Shown here in pieces: positions 39,693 to 47,907 of a stretch of 64,000 bases of DNA (positions within the stretch are counted from its first letter, which is position 1; each line of letters starts with the position of its first letter). A program made the translations under genes and the position numbers. Under the pieces are notes generated by a model. The model worked only from the letters and a program-made list of their open reading frames with translations. It had not been told where the DNA came from and searched no databases. Source of the stretch: G963666705 sp963666705 (GTDB lineage: Bacteria > Pseudomonadota > Alphaproteobacteria > CADEGL01); the NCBI GenBank assembly GCA_963666705.2, contig CAXXKO010000025.1:297260-361259 (forward strand), in the 5' to 3' direction.

Positions 39693-42452
39693 TCACGCGG
39701 CGACCGGCGCGTCGCCCTCCTTCGGCCGGCGCGCGCGCTGCAGCATGATGACGATGCCGAGAAGCAGGAGCGCCGGGATGAACATCAGCTCCTTGGGCGG
39801 CCGGTCGGCCGCGACCAGGATCTCGGTGATCTCGAAATCGAAATCGATGCCGGCCTTCTCCGCCGGCCCGCCAAAGACGAGGTTGTCGATGAAAACCTTG
39901 CCGTCCTCGGCCCGCACCTCGAGGCCGGCGAAATCGAGCCTCTCGGCGCCGGACCCGGCCGGGCCCAGGGGCAGGATGACGCTCTTGGACACCGCGTTGT
40001 CTTCTAGATCGATGCCCTCGACCTTGAGGCGGAGCTGTCCGCCCTCGTCCTGCGCCTCGACCATCTGGAGGATGCCGGCGGGATCGACCGTCTCCAGCGG
40101 CGGATAGATCTGGTCCATGAAGAAGCCGGGCCGGAACAGGGTGAAGGTGATGAGAAGCAGGGCGAGGGTCTCGTATATGCGGGTGCGGACGATGAAGAAC
40201 CCTTGCGTCGCCGCGGCGAAGATGAGCATGGCGGCGAGGGCCGAGGCCACCGTCACCACCAGGTCCACGACCCCGTCGATACCGATGAGCAGGAGCTTGG
40301 TGTTGAAGATGAACATGAAGGGCAGGATGGCCGTGCGGATATCGTAGGTGAAGCCCTGGATTCCGGTCTTGATGGGGTCGCTGCGCGCGATCGCCGCCGC
40401 GGCGAAGGCGGCGAGGCCCACGGGCGGCGTATCGTCCGCGAGGATGCCGAAATAGAAGACGAACATATGGACGGCGATGAGCGGGACGATGAGCCCGGAT
40501 TCGGCGCCCAGCGCCACCACCACCGGCGCCATCAGCGTCGAGACGACGATGTAGTTGGCCGTGGTCGGCAGGCCCATCCCCAGGATGAGGCTGATGATGG
40601 CGACGAAGCCCAGCATCAACATGATGTTCCCGGCGGAGATGAACTCGACGAACTCGGTCATGACGAGGCCGATGCCCGTCAGGGTCACGGTGCCGACGAT
40701 GATGCCGGCCGCCGCCGTCGCCACGCCGATGCCGATCATGTTGCGCGCGCCGGTGACCAGGCCGTCGAACAGATCGTTGAGGCCGACGCCCCACGCGGGC
40801 GCCACCGAGCGCTTGCGGAACATGGCGAAGAGCGGCCGCTGGGTGACGACGATCAGAATCATGAACACCGTCGCGTAGAAGGCCGAGAGGCCGGGCGACA
40901 GCCGCTCGACCATCAGGCACCAGACCAGCACCACAACCGGCAGGATGAAGTGCAGGCCCGACTTCGCCGTCGGCCCCGCCTCCGGCAGGGTGACGATGGG
41001 GGCCTCCGGGTCGTCCATTTCGAGCTCCGGATACCGCGCCGCGAACCAGATCAGCCCCACATAGACCGCGAAAACGAGCACGCCGATGATCCAGGTCGCG
41101 GCGGCGCCGAACGCCACCTTCATCCAGCCGAGGCCGTAATAGACCGCGGCCGAGAGGAGGATGATGCTCGAGACCGTGATGCCGAACGAGATCAGGGCCT
41201 GGGTCCTGGTCTTCATCACCGGCTTCTCGAGGCCCTGCATATTGGCCTTCATCGCCTCGAGATGGACGATGTAGAGCAGCGCTATATAGGAAATGATCGC
41301 CGGCAGAATCGCGTGCTGCATGACCTCGATATAGGAGATGCCGACATATTCGACCATCAGGAAGGCGGCGGCGCCCATGATCGGCGGGGTGAGCTGGCCG
41401 TTGGTCGATGCCGCGACCTCGACCGCCCCCGCCTTCTCGGCCGAGAACCCAACACGTTTCATGAGCGGGATGGTGAAGGTGCCCGTGGTCACCACGTTGG
41501 CGATCGAGGAGCCCGAGACGATGCCGCTCAGGCCCGAGGCGACGACGGCCGCCTTGGCCGGCCCGCCCCGCAGGTGGCCGAGAAGCGAGAAGGCGACCTG
41601 GATGAAGTAGTTGCCCGCACCCGCCTTGTCGAGCAGGGCACCGAAGAGGACGAAGAGGAAGACGAAGCTCGTCGAGACGCCGAGCGCCACGCCGAAAACG
41701 CCTTCGGTGTAGAGCCACTGGTGGGACATGGCCTTGCTGAGCGACGCCCCCTGGTGCGCGAGCATGTCGGGCATGATCGGCCCGCCGAAGACATAGAACA
41801 TGAACACGAGCGCCACGATCATGAGCGGCGGGCCGAGCGCGCGTCGCGTCGCCTCCAGCAGCAGGATCATGCCGGCGACGGCGGCGATGAGGTCCATCGT
41901 CGTGGGCAAGCCCGGCCGGTCCGAGAGCTCGCGGTAGAAGAGGAACAGGTACCCCGCGGCGAAGGCGGCGACCAGCGCCAGCACCCAGTCGGTGACCGGG
42001 ACGCGGTTCACGGGCGAGACACGGAGCGCCGAGGAGGCGGCGAACAGCAGCACGATGGTCGCGACACCGAAGATGAGGGCCATGTTCTCCTTGCCGCCCG
42101 AATATTCGACGATCGCGTAGACCGCGCTGGCCACGGCCGCGACCGCATAGAACCAGCCGAAGAGATGAAAGCGGCCGCGGGCGCTCTCCATCAGGGCCGG
42201 GAAGGCGGTGAAGGAGAGGAAGACGGCGAAGGCCAGATGGATCGAGCGCGCCTCGGTGCTGTTGAGGATGCCGAACTTGAGGATGAACGGCAGCGGGGAG
42301 GCGTACCAGAGCTGGAACAGCGACCAGGCGAGCGCGACCAGAAGCAGGGCCTTGCCCGTCGCCCCGGCGGGGTTGCGGGCGCCGGTGTCGGCCGCCGCGA
42401 CGATGTCCTCGGCGGACTGCGCTTGCGCCCCGGTCGGCCTCTCCTCGGTCAT
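39693..42452 (-). CDS. fused TRAP permease (4TM-12TM) with C-terminal DUF3394
   Basis: A 919-residue inner-membrane protein. The start at 42452 is set by GGGGGA 5-6 bases upstream. The N-terminal cytosolic tail is followed by a DctQ-like helix bundle and the DctM-like core (FILFGALLDKAGAGNYFIQVAFSLLGHLRGGPAKAAVVASGLSGIVSGSSIANVVTTG-type motif, in parts at about residues 270-330). The tail has PGFFMDQIYPPLETVDP and a PDZ-like GGPAEKAGIDFDFEITEI region, fitting DUF3394, then a last helix. Such fused permeases work with TAXI binding proteins, two of which lie upstream. Substrates of TAXI systems are mostly unknown; glutamate and 2-oxoacids are reported for some. Confidence 0.9.
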   Translation of the reverse strand: MTEERPTGAQAQSAEDIVAAADTGARNPAGATGKALLLVALAWSLFQLWYASPLPFILKFGILNSTEARSIHLAFAVFLSFTAFPALMESARGRFHLFGWFYAVAAVASAVYAIVEYSGGKENMALIFGVATIVLLFAASSALRVSPVNRVPVTDWVLALVAAFAAGYLFLFYRELSDRPGLPTTMDLIAAVAGMILLLEATRRALGPPLMIVALVFMFYVFGGPIMPDMLAHQGASLSKAMSHQWLYTEGVFGVALGVSTSFVFLFVLFGALLDKAGAGNYFIQVAFSLLGHLRGGPAKAAVVASGLSGIVSGSSIANVVTTGTFTIPLMKRVGFSAEKAGAVEVAASTNGQLTPPIMGAAAFLMVEYVGISYIEVMQHAILPAIISYIALLYIVHLEAMKANMQGLEKPVMKTRTQALISFGITVSSIILLSAAVYYGLGWMKVAFGAAATWIIGVLVFAVYVGLIWFAARYPELEMDDPEAPIVTLPEAGPTAKSGLHFILPVVVLVWCLMVERLSPGLSAFYATVFMILIVVTQRPLFAMFRKRSVAPAWGVGLNDLFDGLVTGARNMIGIGVATAAAGIIVGTVTLTGIGLVMTEFVEFISAGNIMLMLGFVAIISLILGMGLPTTANYIVVSTLMAPVVVALGAESGLIVPLIAVHMFVFYFGILADDTPPVGLAAFAAAAIARSDPIKTGIQGFTYDIRTAILPFMFIFNTKLLLIGIDGVVDLVVTVASALAAMLIFAAATQGFFIVRTRIYETLALLLITFTLFRPGFFMDQIYPPLETVDPAGILQMVEAQDEGGQLRLKVEGIDLEDNAVSKSVILPLGPAGSGAERLDFAGLEVRAEDGKVFIDNLVFGGPAEKAGIDFDFEITEILVAADRPPKELMFIPALLLLGIVIMLQRARRPKEGDAPVAA

Positions 42453-42526
42453 GTCATCTCCCCCAACTCGGCCCACGTTCGTATGTTACGCCGGCATCCG
42501 CCACGGCAGTGGACGCCGGGCGGCCC

Positions 42527-43501
42527 TCACATCAGGCCCTTCTCCCGGTAGTAGCGCTCGGCGCCCTCGTGCAGCGGCGCCGTGAGGCCCTCGCCGATCA
42601 TCTCTTCCCCGTCGAGGTCGCCGAGCGTCGGATGCATCCGGCGGAGCCGCGGCAGGTTGTCGAAGACCGCCCGCACCAACAGATAGGCCGTCTCCGCATC
42701 GACGTTGGTCGAGGAGACGAGGCTCGTCCGGATGCCGAAGGTTCTCACCGCGTCCGGGCTATCGGCATAGAGGCCGCCCGGGATGACGGCGAAGGCGAGA
42801 AACGGGCTCGCTTCCACGAGCGCGTCGATATCGGGCCCGGCCGCCTCGACGATCGCGGCGTCGCACAGCTCGATCACCTGGCCGACGGCGGGATCCGGGT
42901 GGGCCACCATATAGACGACGGCCTCGACCTGGCCGTGACACAGGGCGAGCGACTGCTGTGACGCCGGCAGCTCGTTGGCGAGCTCGAAATCGTCGGCCGT
43001 CCACCCCTTGGCCGCCATCACCATGTCCATGATGTCGCGCTCGCGCGATCCGGGGCTGCCGATATTGACGCGGCGGCCCTCGAGGTCGTCGAGGCCGCGA
43101 ATGCCCGAATCGCGCCGGACGACCAGGGTGAACGGCTCGGCCTGCATGGAGAAGAGGGCCCGCAGATCGTCGTAGGCGACATCGACGAAGCTGAAGGGGC
43201 CGCTGTGATTGAACCCGTGGTACTGGATGTCGGACGGCACCACGCCCGCCTCGATGGCGCCGGCGCGAAGATTGGTCAGGTTGAACACCGGCCCCGTGGT
43301 GGCCAGGGCCTCGCACCTCGACCCTTCGTCCTCCGCCGCCCTGTTGACCAGGGCGCAAATGGCCCGGCCCATGAGGAATTCGATGCTGTCCGCCCGATCG
43401 GTGCCGATCAGGATATCGGCGGCCCGGCCAGCGGTCGCCGCTGTCAGCGCCAGCCCCGCCAGCAGGCACCCGGCGAGGATTCGGCTTCCCCTTCTCCTCA
43501 T
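42527..43501 (-). CDS. TAXI-family TRAP substrate-binding protein 2
   Basis: A 324-residue exported protein. The start at 43501 has GGGAGGAG upstream. The signal peptide (LAGCLLAGLALTAATAGRA) is followed by a TAXI fold: SIEFLMGRAICALVNRAAEDEGSRCEAL, NLRAGAIEAGVVPSDIQYHGFNHSGPF, LDDLEGRRVNIGSPGSRERDIMDMVM and the family end HEGAERYYREKGLM. The TAXI glycine-rich opening (GTGGVTGVYYPTGG in its neighbour) is replaced here by GTDRADSIEFLMG. It is diverged from the next gene upstream and may bind another ligand or act as an accessory protein. Confidence 0.88.
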   Translation of the reverse strand: MRRRGSRILAGCLLAGLALTAATAGRAADILIGTDRADSIEFLMGRAICALVNRAAEDEGSRCEALATTGPVFNLTNLRAGAIEAGVVPSDIQYHGFNHSGPFSFVDVAYDDLRALFSMQAEPFTLVVRRDSGIRGLDDLEGRRVNIGSPGSRERDIMDMVMAAKGWTADDFELANELPASQQSLALCHGQVEAVVYMVAHPDPAVGQVIELCDAAIVEAAGPDIDALVEASPFLAFAVIPGGLYADSPDAVRTFGIRTSLVSSTNVDAETAYLLVRAVFDNLPRLRRMHPTLGDLDGEEMIGEGLTAPLHEGAERYYREKGLM

Positions 43502-43634
43502 GACGCTCCTCCCGCGCGAATGTCCTCTCGCGCAATCGGATGGCGGCCCGATCGGCGGCGCCGGCCCGATCGGCGGCTCGCCGCGACCGATCTGGCCGCC
43601 CATTCGAGTTTCACGAATGCGATCCGGCAGGCTG

Positions 43635-43668
43635 AAAAGCGAGGCGGGGCGGAGCTGGCCGCCCCGCC
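43635..43668 (-). terminator. strong hairpin between the two TAXI binding-protein genes
   Basis: A perfect 10-bp stem (GGCGGGGCGG at 43643-43652 and CCGCCCCGCC at 43659-43668) with a 6-base loop. In the direction of transcription it is followed by CTTTTC at 43634-43639. It lies just after the first binding-protein gene, so it could terminate part of the transcripts or protect the 3' end, raising the first binding protein over the permease. Confidence 0.7.
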
Positions 43669-43680
43669 CTACCGAACCGG

Positions 43681-44682
43681 CTACAGGAGGCCGGCCTCTT
43701 CGTAGTACCTGAGGGCGCCCGGGTGGATGGGCGCGGAAAGCCCGTCACTCACCATCTCTTCCTTCTTGAGATTGGCGAAGGCGGGATGGAGCCTCTTGAA
43801 GTCGTCGAAGTTCTCGAACACGGCCTTCACGACTTCGTAGATCACCTCGTCCGCCACCGCGGCCGAGGTCACGAAGGTGGCGCCCACGCCGAAGGTCTGC
43901 ACGTCCTCGTCGCTGCCCCTGTACATGCCGCCGGGGATCGTCGCCGTGCGGTAGAAGTCGTTGTCCTCGACCAGCTTGTCGACCTCGGGGCCGGTGACCG
44001 CGACGATCACCGCGTCGCACGAGGTAGTCGCCTCCTTGATCGAGCCGCTGGGGTGGCCGACCGTGAAGACCATGGCGTCGATTTTGTTGTCGCACAGGTC
44101 CTTGGACTGCTCCGAGGACTTGACCTCGGCGGCGAGGGCGAAGTCGTCCATGGTCCAGCCCTTGGCGTCCATGAGAACCTCCATGGTGCCGCGCTGGCCG
44201 GAGCCGGGATTGCCGACATTGACCCGCTTGCCCTTGAGGTCGTCGAAGCTCGTGATGCCGGAATCGGCCCGCGCGACGACGGTGAAGGGCTCGGGATGCA
44301 CGGAGAAGACCGCGCGCAGGTCCGTGAACGGGCCCGCTTCCTCGAACTTGCTCGACCCGTTGAAGGCGTGATACTGCCAGTCCGACTGGGCCACGCCCAT
44401 GTCGAGCTCGCCCGCGCGGATGGTGTTGATGTTGTAGACCGAGCCGCCGGTCGATTCGACCGAGCAGCGGATGCCGTGCTCCTTGCGGCCCTTGTTCACC
44501 AGCCGGCAGATGGCGCCGCCGGTCGGGTAATAGACACCCGTCACGCCGCCCGTGCCGATGGTGACGAACTGCTGCATATGATCCGATTTGTGGCCGGCGA
44601 GCGCGCCGCCGCCCACCAAGGCGCCGACGCCGATGACCGTCGCGGCCGCCAGCGCCAAGGTCGTTGACCCGATTTTCTTCAT
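43681..44682 (-). CDS. TAXI-family TRAP substrate-binding protein 1
   Basis: A 333-residue exported protein with an AGGAGGAG site before the ATG at 44682. The signal peptide is followed by the classical TAXI opening FVTIGTGGVTGVYYPTGGAICRLVNKG, then SVYNINTIRAGELDMGVAQSDWQYHAFNG, a glutamate/ligand loop, and KGKRVNVGNPGSGQRGTMEVLM. It ends HPGALRYYEEAGLL. It binds a small acid or amino acid in the periplasm and hands it to the fused permease. It is the first gene of a four-gene unit (two binding proteins, permease, Usp). Confidence 0.93.
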   Translation of the reverse strand: MKKIGSTTLALAAATVIGVGALVGGGALAGHKSDHMQQFVTIGTGGVTGVYYPTGGAICRLVNKGRKEHGIRCSVESTGGSVYNINTIRAGELDMGVAQSDWQYHAFNGSSKFEEAGPFTDLRAVFSVHPEPFTVVARADSGITSFDDLKGKRVNVGNPGSGQRGTMEVLMDAKGWTMDDFALAAEVKSSEQSKDLCDNKIDAMVFTVGHPSGSIKEATTSCDAVIVAVTGPEVDKLVEDNDFYRTATIPGGMYRGSDEDVQTFGVGATFVTSAAVADEVIYEVVKAVFENFDDFKRLHPAFANLKKEEMVSDGLSAPIHPGALRYYEEAGLL

Positions 44683-45048
44683 AACGTTTGCTCCTCCTGT
44701 TTTTGGAAATGTGAGCCGCGGGCGGCCGAACGGCGCGAGCTCGCCCCGCCCCATGCCTCTCGAACTCACTTGCATCGCCCGATCGACCACGTCGATCTCT
44801 TTCGAGCTTCTCCCCGTGCCCCGATTGGATACCGGCCCGGCCCGCGGGCGCCGATGGGCCCGACGGCTCGCCGTCCTCGCCCCGGGCGCTTATTGTATTC
44901 CAATCCAACGCCGACTATGCCCGTGCCGGGCCGCCGCCGTCAAAGCACGCGGCCACCGCGGCCGGGGAAAGACACGGATTGCGCGGCGCCGCCCGCGCCG
45001 GCACCATGTTGGCCGCGCCCCTTCGACCACCAAACGGACGAGCCAGCC
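44683..45048. other. divergent intergenic region between TAXI operon and apt
   Basis: These 366 bases carry the start signals of two divergent units. Apart from the AGGAGGAG site next to 44682, I can point to no clear consensus promoter or operator. GC is high and no coding frame is convincing. Confidence 0.4.
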
Positions 45049-45564
45049 ATGAACCTCAAGGACCACATCCGCGGCGTGCCCGACTTCCCGAAGCCGGGAA
45101 TTCTGTTCTACGACATCTCGACGCTGCTGGCTCACCCACGCGCCTGGCACCAGTGCGTGGTGGAGCTCGAGGCCACGATCAACCCTTATGCGCCCGACCT
45201 CCTGATCGGCATCGAATCCCGCGGCTTCCTGGTGACGGCGCCCCTCGCGCTCGAGCTCGGCTGCGGCTTCGTCATGGTCCGCAAGAAGGGCAAGCTGCCG
45301 GGTGCGACCATCCCCCATACCTACGACCTGGAATACGGCACCGACACGATAGAGATCCAGGACGACATCATCAAGCCCGGCAGCAAGGTCGTCATCCTGG
45401 ACGACCTGCTCGCCACCGGCGGCACCATGGCGGCGTCGATCGCGCTGGCCCGCCGCGTCGGCGCCGAGGTCGTCGCGGCCGCCTGTATCATCGAGCTTAC
45501 CTTCCTCGAGGGCCGCGCAAAGCTCGACGTGCCCTTCACCTCCCTCATCAGCTACGACGACTGA
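45049..45564 (+). CDS. apt: adenine phosphoribosyltransferase
   Basis: A 171-residue purine-salvage enzyme that converts adenine and PRPP to AMP. It has the N-terminal PDFPKPGILFYDISTLL, the LIGIESRGFLV flavour of the adenine pocket, and the PRPP-binding loop VVILDDLLATGGTMAA (about residues 113-128). The length equals that of E. coli Apt-type enzymes. It is followed after 42 bp by a SAM hydrolase and an alpha/beta hydrolase. The grouping fits adenosine/adenine salvage, since SAM hydrolysis yields adenosine. Confidence 0.95.
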   Translation: MNLKDHIRGVPDFPKPGILFYDISTLLAHPRAWHQCVVELEATINPYAPDLLIGIESRGFLVTAPLALELGCGFVMVRKKGKLPGATIPHTYDLEYGTDTIEIQDDIIKPGSKVVILDDLLATGGTMAASIALARRVGAEVVAAACIIELTFLEGRAKLDVPFTSLISYDD

Positions 45565-45606
45565 AGCGTTGCTCGTGCCCGGGATGCTGCGGCCAGCGCC
45601 CGCGCC

Positions 45607-46347
45607 ATGATCGTCCTGTTCACGGATTTCGGGACGGCCGGGCCCTATATCGGGCAGATGAAGGCCGTCTTCGCCCATATGGCGCCGGCCGCCCCGGTCA
45701 TCGACCTCTTCGCCGACGCGCCGTCCCACGACCCCAGACCGGCGGCCTATCTCCTCGCCGCCTATTCACCGCCCTTCCCCAGGGGCAGCGTCTTCGTGTG
45801 CGTGGTCGATCCAGGCGTCGGCGGCGCGCGGGCGCCGCTCGCCGTCGCGGCCGATGGGCGCTGGTTCGTCGGCCCGGACAATGGGCTCTTCGAGATCGTC
45901 CGCCGCCGCGCCGCCGCGTCCCAATGCCGGGAAATCACCTGGCGGCCCGAGCGTCTCTCGAGCTCTTTCCACGGGCGCGACCTGTTCGCGCCCGTTGCCG
46001 CGCGCCTGTGGCTGGGCGAGGATCAGTCCGGCCTGTCGCGGCCGGCCGATGGCGACCGGCGCCCGGACTGGCCCGACGATCTGGCGGAGATCGTCTATAT
46101 CGACCATTTCGGGAACGCGATGACGGGCCTGCGCGCCGCCGCCCTCCCCGCCGGGGCCGGCCTGCGCGTCGGTGGGCGCGACATCCCCCGCGCCCGGACC
46201 TTCTCCGACGCCACGCCGGGCGCAACCCTCTGGTACGAGAACGCCAACGGCTTGGCCGAGATCGCCGTCAACCGCGGCCGAGCGGAGAGCGCGCTCGGCC
46301 TCTCCCTCGGGGCGCCCGTCGCCGTGACGGCGCCCGCGGGACCGTGA
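45607..46347 (+). CDS. S-adenosyl-L-methionine hydrolase (adenosine-forming), DUF62 family
   Basis: A 246-residue protein of the SAM hydroxide adenosyltransferase/fluorinase superfamily. It opens with VLFTDFGTAGPYIGQMKAVF, contains VVDPGVGGARAPLAV and GPDNGLFE, has the Arg-Asp-His motif equivalent SFHGRDLFAP, and YIDHFGNAMT near residue 165. Known hydroxide members cleave SAM to adenosine and methionine. It lacks the halogenase-specific insertion as far as I can see. The stop overlaps the next start (GTGA). Confidence 0.88.
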   Translation: MIVLFTDFGTAGPYIGQMKAVFAHMAPAAPVIDLFADAPSHDPRPAAYLLAAYSPPFPRGSVFVCVVDPGVGGARAPLAVAADGRWFVGPDNGLFEIVRRRAAASQCREITWRPERLSSSFHGRDLFAPVAARLWLGEDQSGLSRPADGDRRPDWPDDLAEIVYIDHFGNAMTGLRAAALPAGAGLRVGGRDIPRARTFSDATPGATLWYENANGLAEIAVNRGRAESALGLSLGAPVAVTAPAGP

Positions 46348-46991
46348 GCGCGCCGATGCCGCCGCCGCCCTGGGACGGGGCGCTCCTGTTCGACGGGCCG
46401 GCGGACGCGGCGATGACGGTGGTGCTGGCCCACGGCGCCGGCCAGCCGTCGGATTCGCCCTTCATGGCCGCGATGGCCGAGGGGCTGGCCGCCGCGGGGC
46501 TGCGCGTCGCCCGCTTCGATTTCCCCTACATGCGCGCCCGGCGCGAGACCGGCGGGCGGCGGCCGCCGGACCGGGCACCGGTCCTTCTCGCAACCTGGCA
46601 CGGGGTCATCGAATCGCTCGGCGGCGGCGGCCGGCTCGCGATCGGCGGCAAATCCATGGGCGGGCGCATGGCCAGCATGATCGCCGACGCGGCGGGCGCC
46701 CGTGGGCTCGTCTGCCTCGGCTATCCGTTCCATCCGCCGGGGCGGCCCGAGAAGACGCGCACAGCACACCTCCAGGCCATCCGGACGCCGACCCTGATCG
46801 TCCAGGGTACGCGCGACCCCTTCGGTGGGCCCGAGGACGTGGGCGCCTATGCCCTGTCGGACCGTATCCGGACCGCCTGGATCGAGGACGGCGATCATTC
46901 CCTGCGCCCGAGAAAGGAGTCGGGCCGCACGCCCGAAGGGAACCTGGCCGAAGCGGTGGCCCTGGTCGCCGCGTTCGTCGGGCGGCTTTAG
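46344..46991 (+). CDS. KANL3/Tex30-type alpha/beta hydrolase
   Basis: A 215-residue protein from a GTG at 46344 overlapping the previous stop by four bases (GTGA); an ATG at 46356 is an alternative. The fold markers are VVLAHGAGQPSDSPFMAAMAEGLAAAGLRVARFDFPYM, nucleophile Ser in GGKSMGGRMAS, VCLGYPFHPPGRPEKTRTAHL and IEDGDHSL with the catalytic His. These hydrolases are widespread with no clear substrate. Coupled to the SAM hydrolase and apt; whether functionally linked is unknown. Confidence 0.87.
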   Translation: MSAPMPPPPWDGALLFDGPADAAMTVVLAHGAGQPSDSPFMAAMAEGLAAAGLRVARFDFPYMRARRETGGRRPPDRAPVLLATWHGVIESLGGGGRLAIGGKSMGGRMASMIADAAGARGLVCLGYPFHPPGRPEKTRTAHLQAIRTPTLIVQGTRDPFGGPEDVGAYALSDRIRTAWIEDGDHSLRPRKESGRTPEGNLAEAVALVAAFVGRL

Positions 46992-47232
46992 GCGCGCCGC
47001 CCGCCACCGCCGAGGCCGCGCGGCGGCGCGTACACTTGATTCGCATTTTGCAAATGGCCTCGCAATCTGCGCCGCCATCGCGGTCGAATCCATGGCAAGC
47101 TTATCGGCACGTCTTGTATGATGACTCTATGCCTTTGATCGGCACGGAAAATTTTGCGGTGGCGGGAGGACCCATAGCCGTCGTCCACGGTATCGTTCTT
47201 GCATGTTCTAGCCGATTGGTGGCCATAGAATC

Positions 47233-47907
47233 ATGAGACCGCGCGGTGCAAGACATGTGACACTCGAACGCAAGATTCGAGGGCCATGGGAGTGGAGGTT
47301 CCTTTTCGGGATGCCGCACCTTGATTGCCAATGGTGTGTGAAGGCGTTTAGGCCCCGCCGGGCGGCTGCGGTGTGGGGCCGTGTCGCGAAAATCGCGCGC
47401 TTCGCGGCGCTCGCGGCGATATTCGCCTATGGCGGCGCCACGGGCCTGTCTTCAGGCGCCCGCGCGGAGCCCCTGCCGCCGCCCGCGGGCGAGATCGTTC
47501 TTACGGTCACGGGCAAGATCAGCAACACCAACGCCGAGGGGGCGGCGAATTTCGACCGCGCCATGCTCGAGGGGATCGGCCTCTGGACCATCGAGACCAC
47601 GACGCCCTGGACCGACGGGCGACAGAGCTATGTCGGCGTCCTGGCCCGCGACCTGCTGCTGGCCGTCGGCGCGCGCGGGCAGCGCGTCACCGCGCGGGGC
47701 CTCAACGATTACATCGTCGACATCCCGATCTCGGATTTCCTGAAATACCCGGTCATCTTCGCCTTCAAGGTCGATGACCGCTACATGAGGGTGCGCGACA
47801 AGGGACCGGTCCTGATCGTCTATCCGCGCGACAAGTTCGACGAGCTCAAGAGCCCGCGCTATTCCTCGAAGTGGGTTTGGCAGCTGAGAGAGCTCGACAT
47901 AAAATGA
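47233..47907 (+). CDS. exported SUOX-fold (molybdopterin-binding-like) protein, kinase partner
   Basis: Up to 224 residues; the true start is uncertain (ATG 47233, ATG 47311, or GTG near 47371). A signal peptide (IARFAALAAIFAYGGATGLSSGARA) is followed by a domain with EIVLTVTGKISNTNAEGAANFDRAMLEGIGL, then DIPISDFLKYPVIFAFKVDDRYMRVRDKGPVLIVYPRDKF. This is the oxidoreductase molybdopterin-binding (sulfite-oxidase) fold in its short form, without an obvious Cys ligand for Mo. It may be a sensor or ligand-binding protein. Its TGA overlaps the ATG of the hybrid kinase (ATGA), so the pair is coupled. Confidence 0.8.
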   Translation: MRPRGARHVTLERKIRGPWEWRFLFGMPHLDCQWCVKAFRPRRAAAVWGRVAKIARFAALAAIFAYGGATGLSSGARAEPLPPPAGEIVLTVTGKISNTNAEGAANFDRAMLEGIGLWTIETTTPWTDGRQSYVGVLARDLLLAVGARGQRVTARGLNDYIVDIPISDFLKYPVIFAFKVDDRYMRVRDKGPVLIVYPRDKFDELKSPRYSSKWVWQLRELDIK

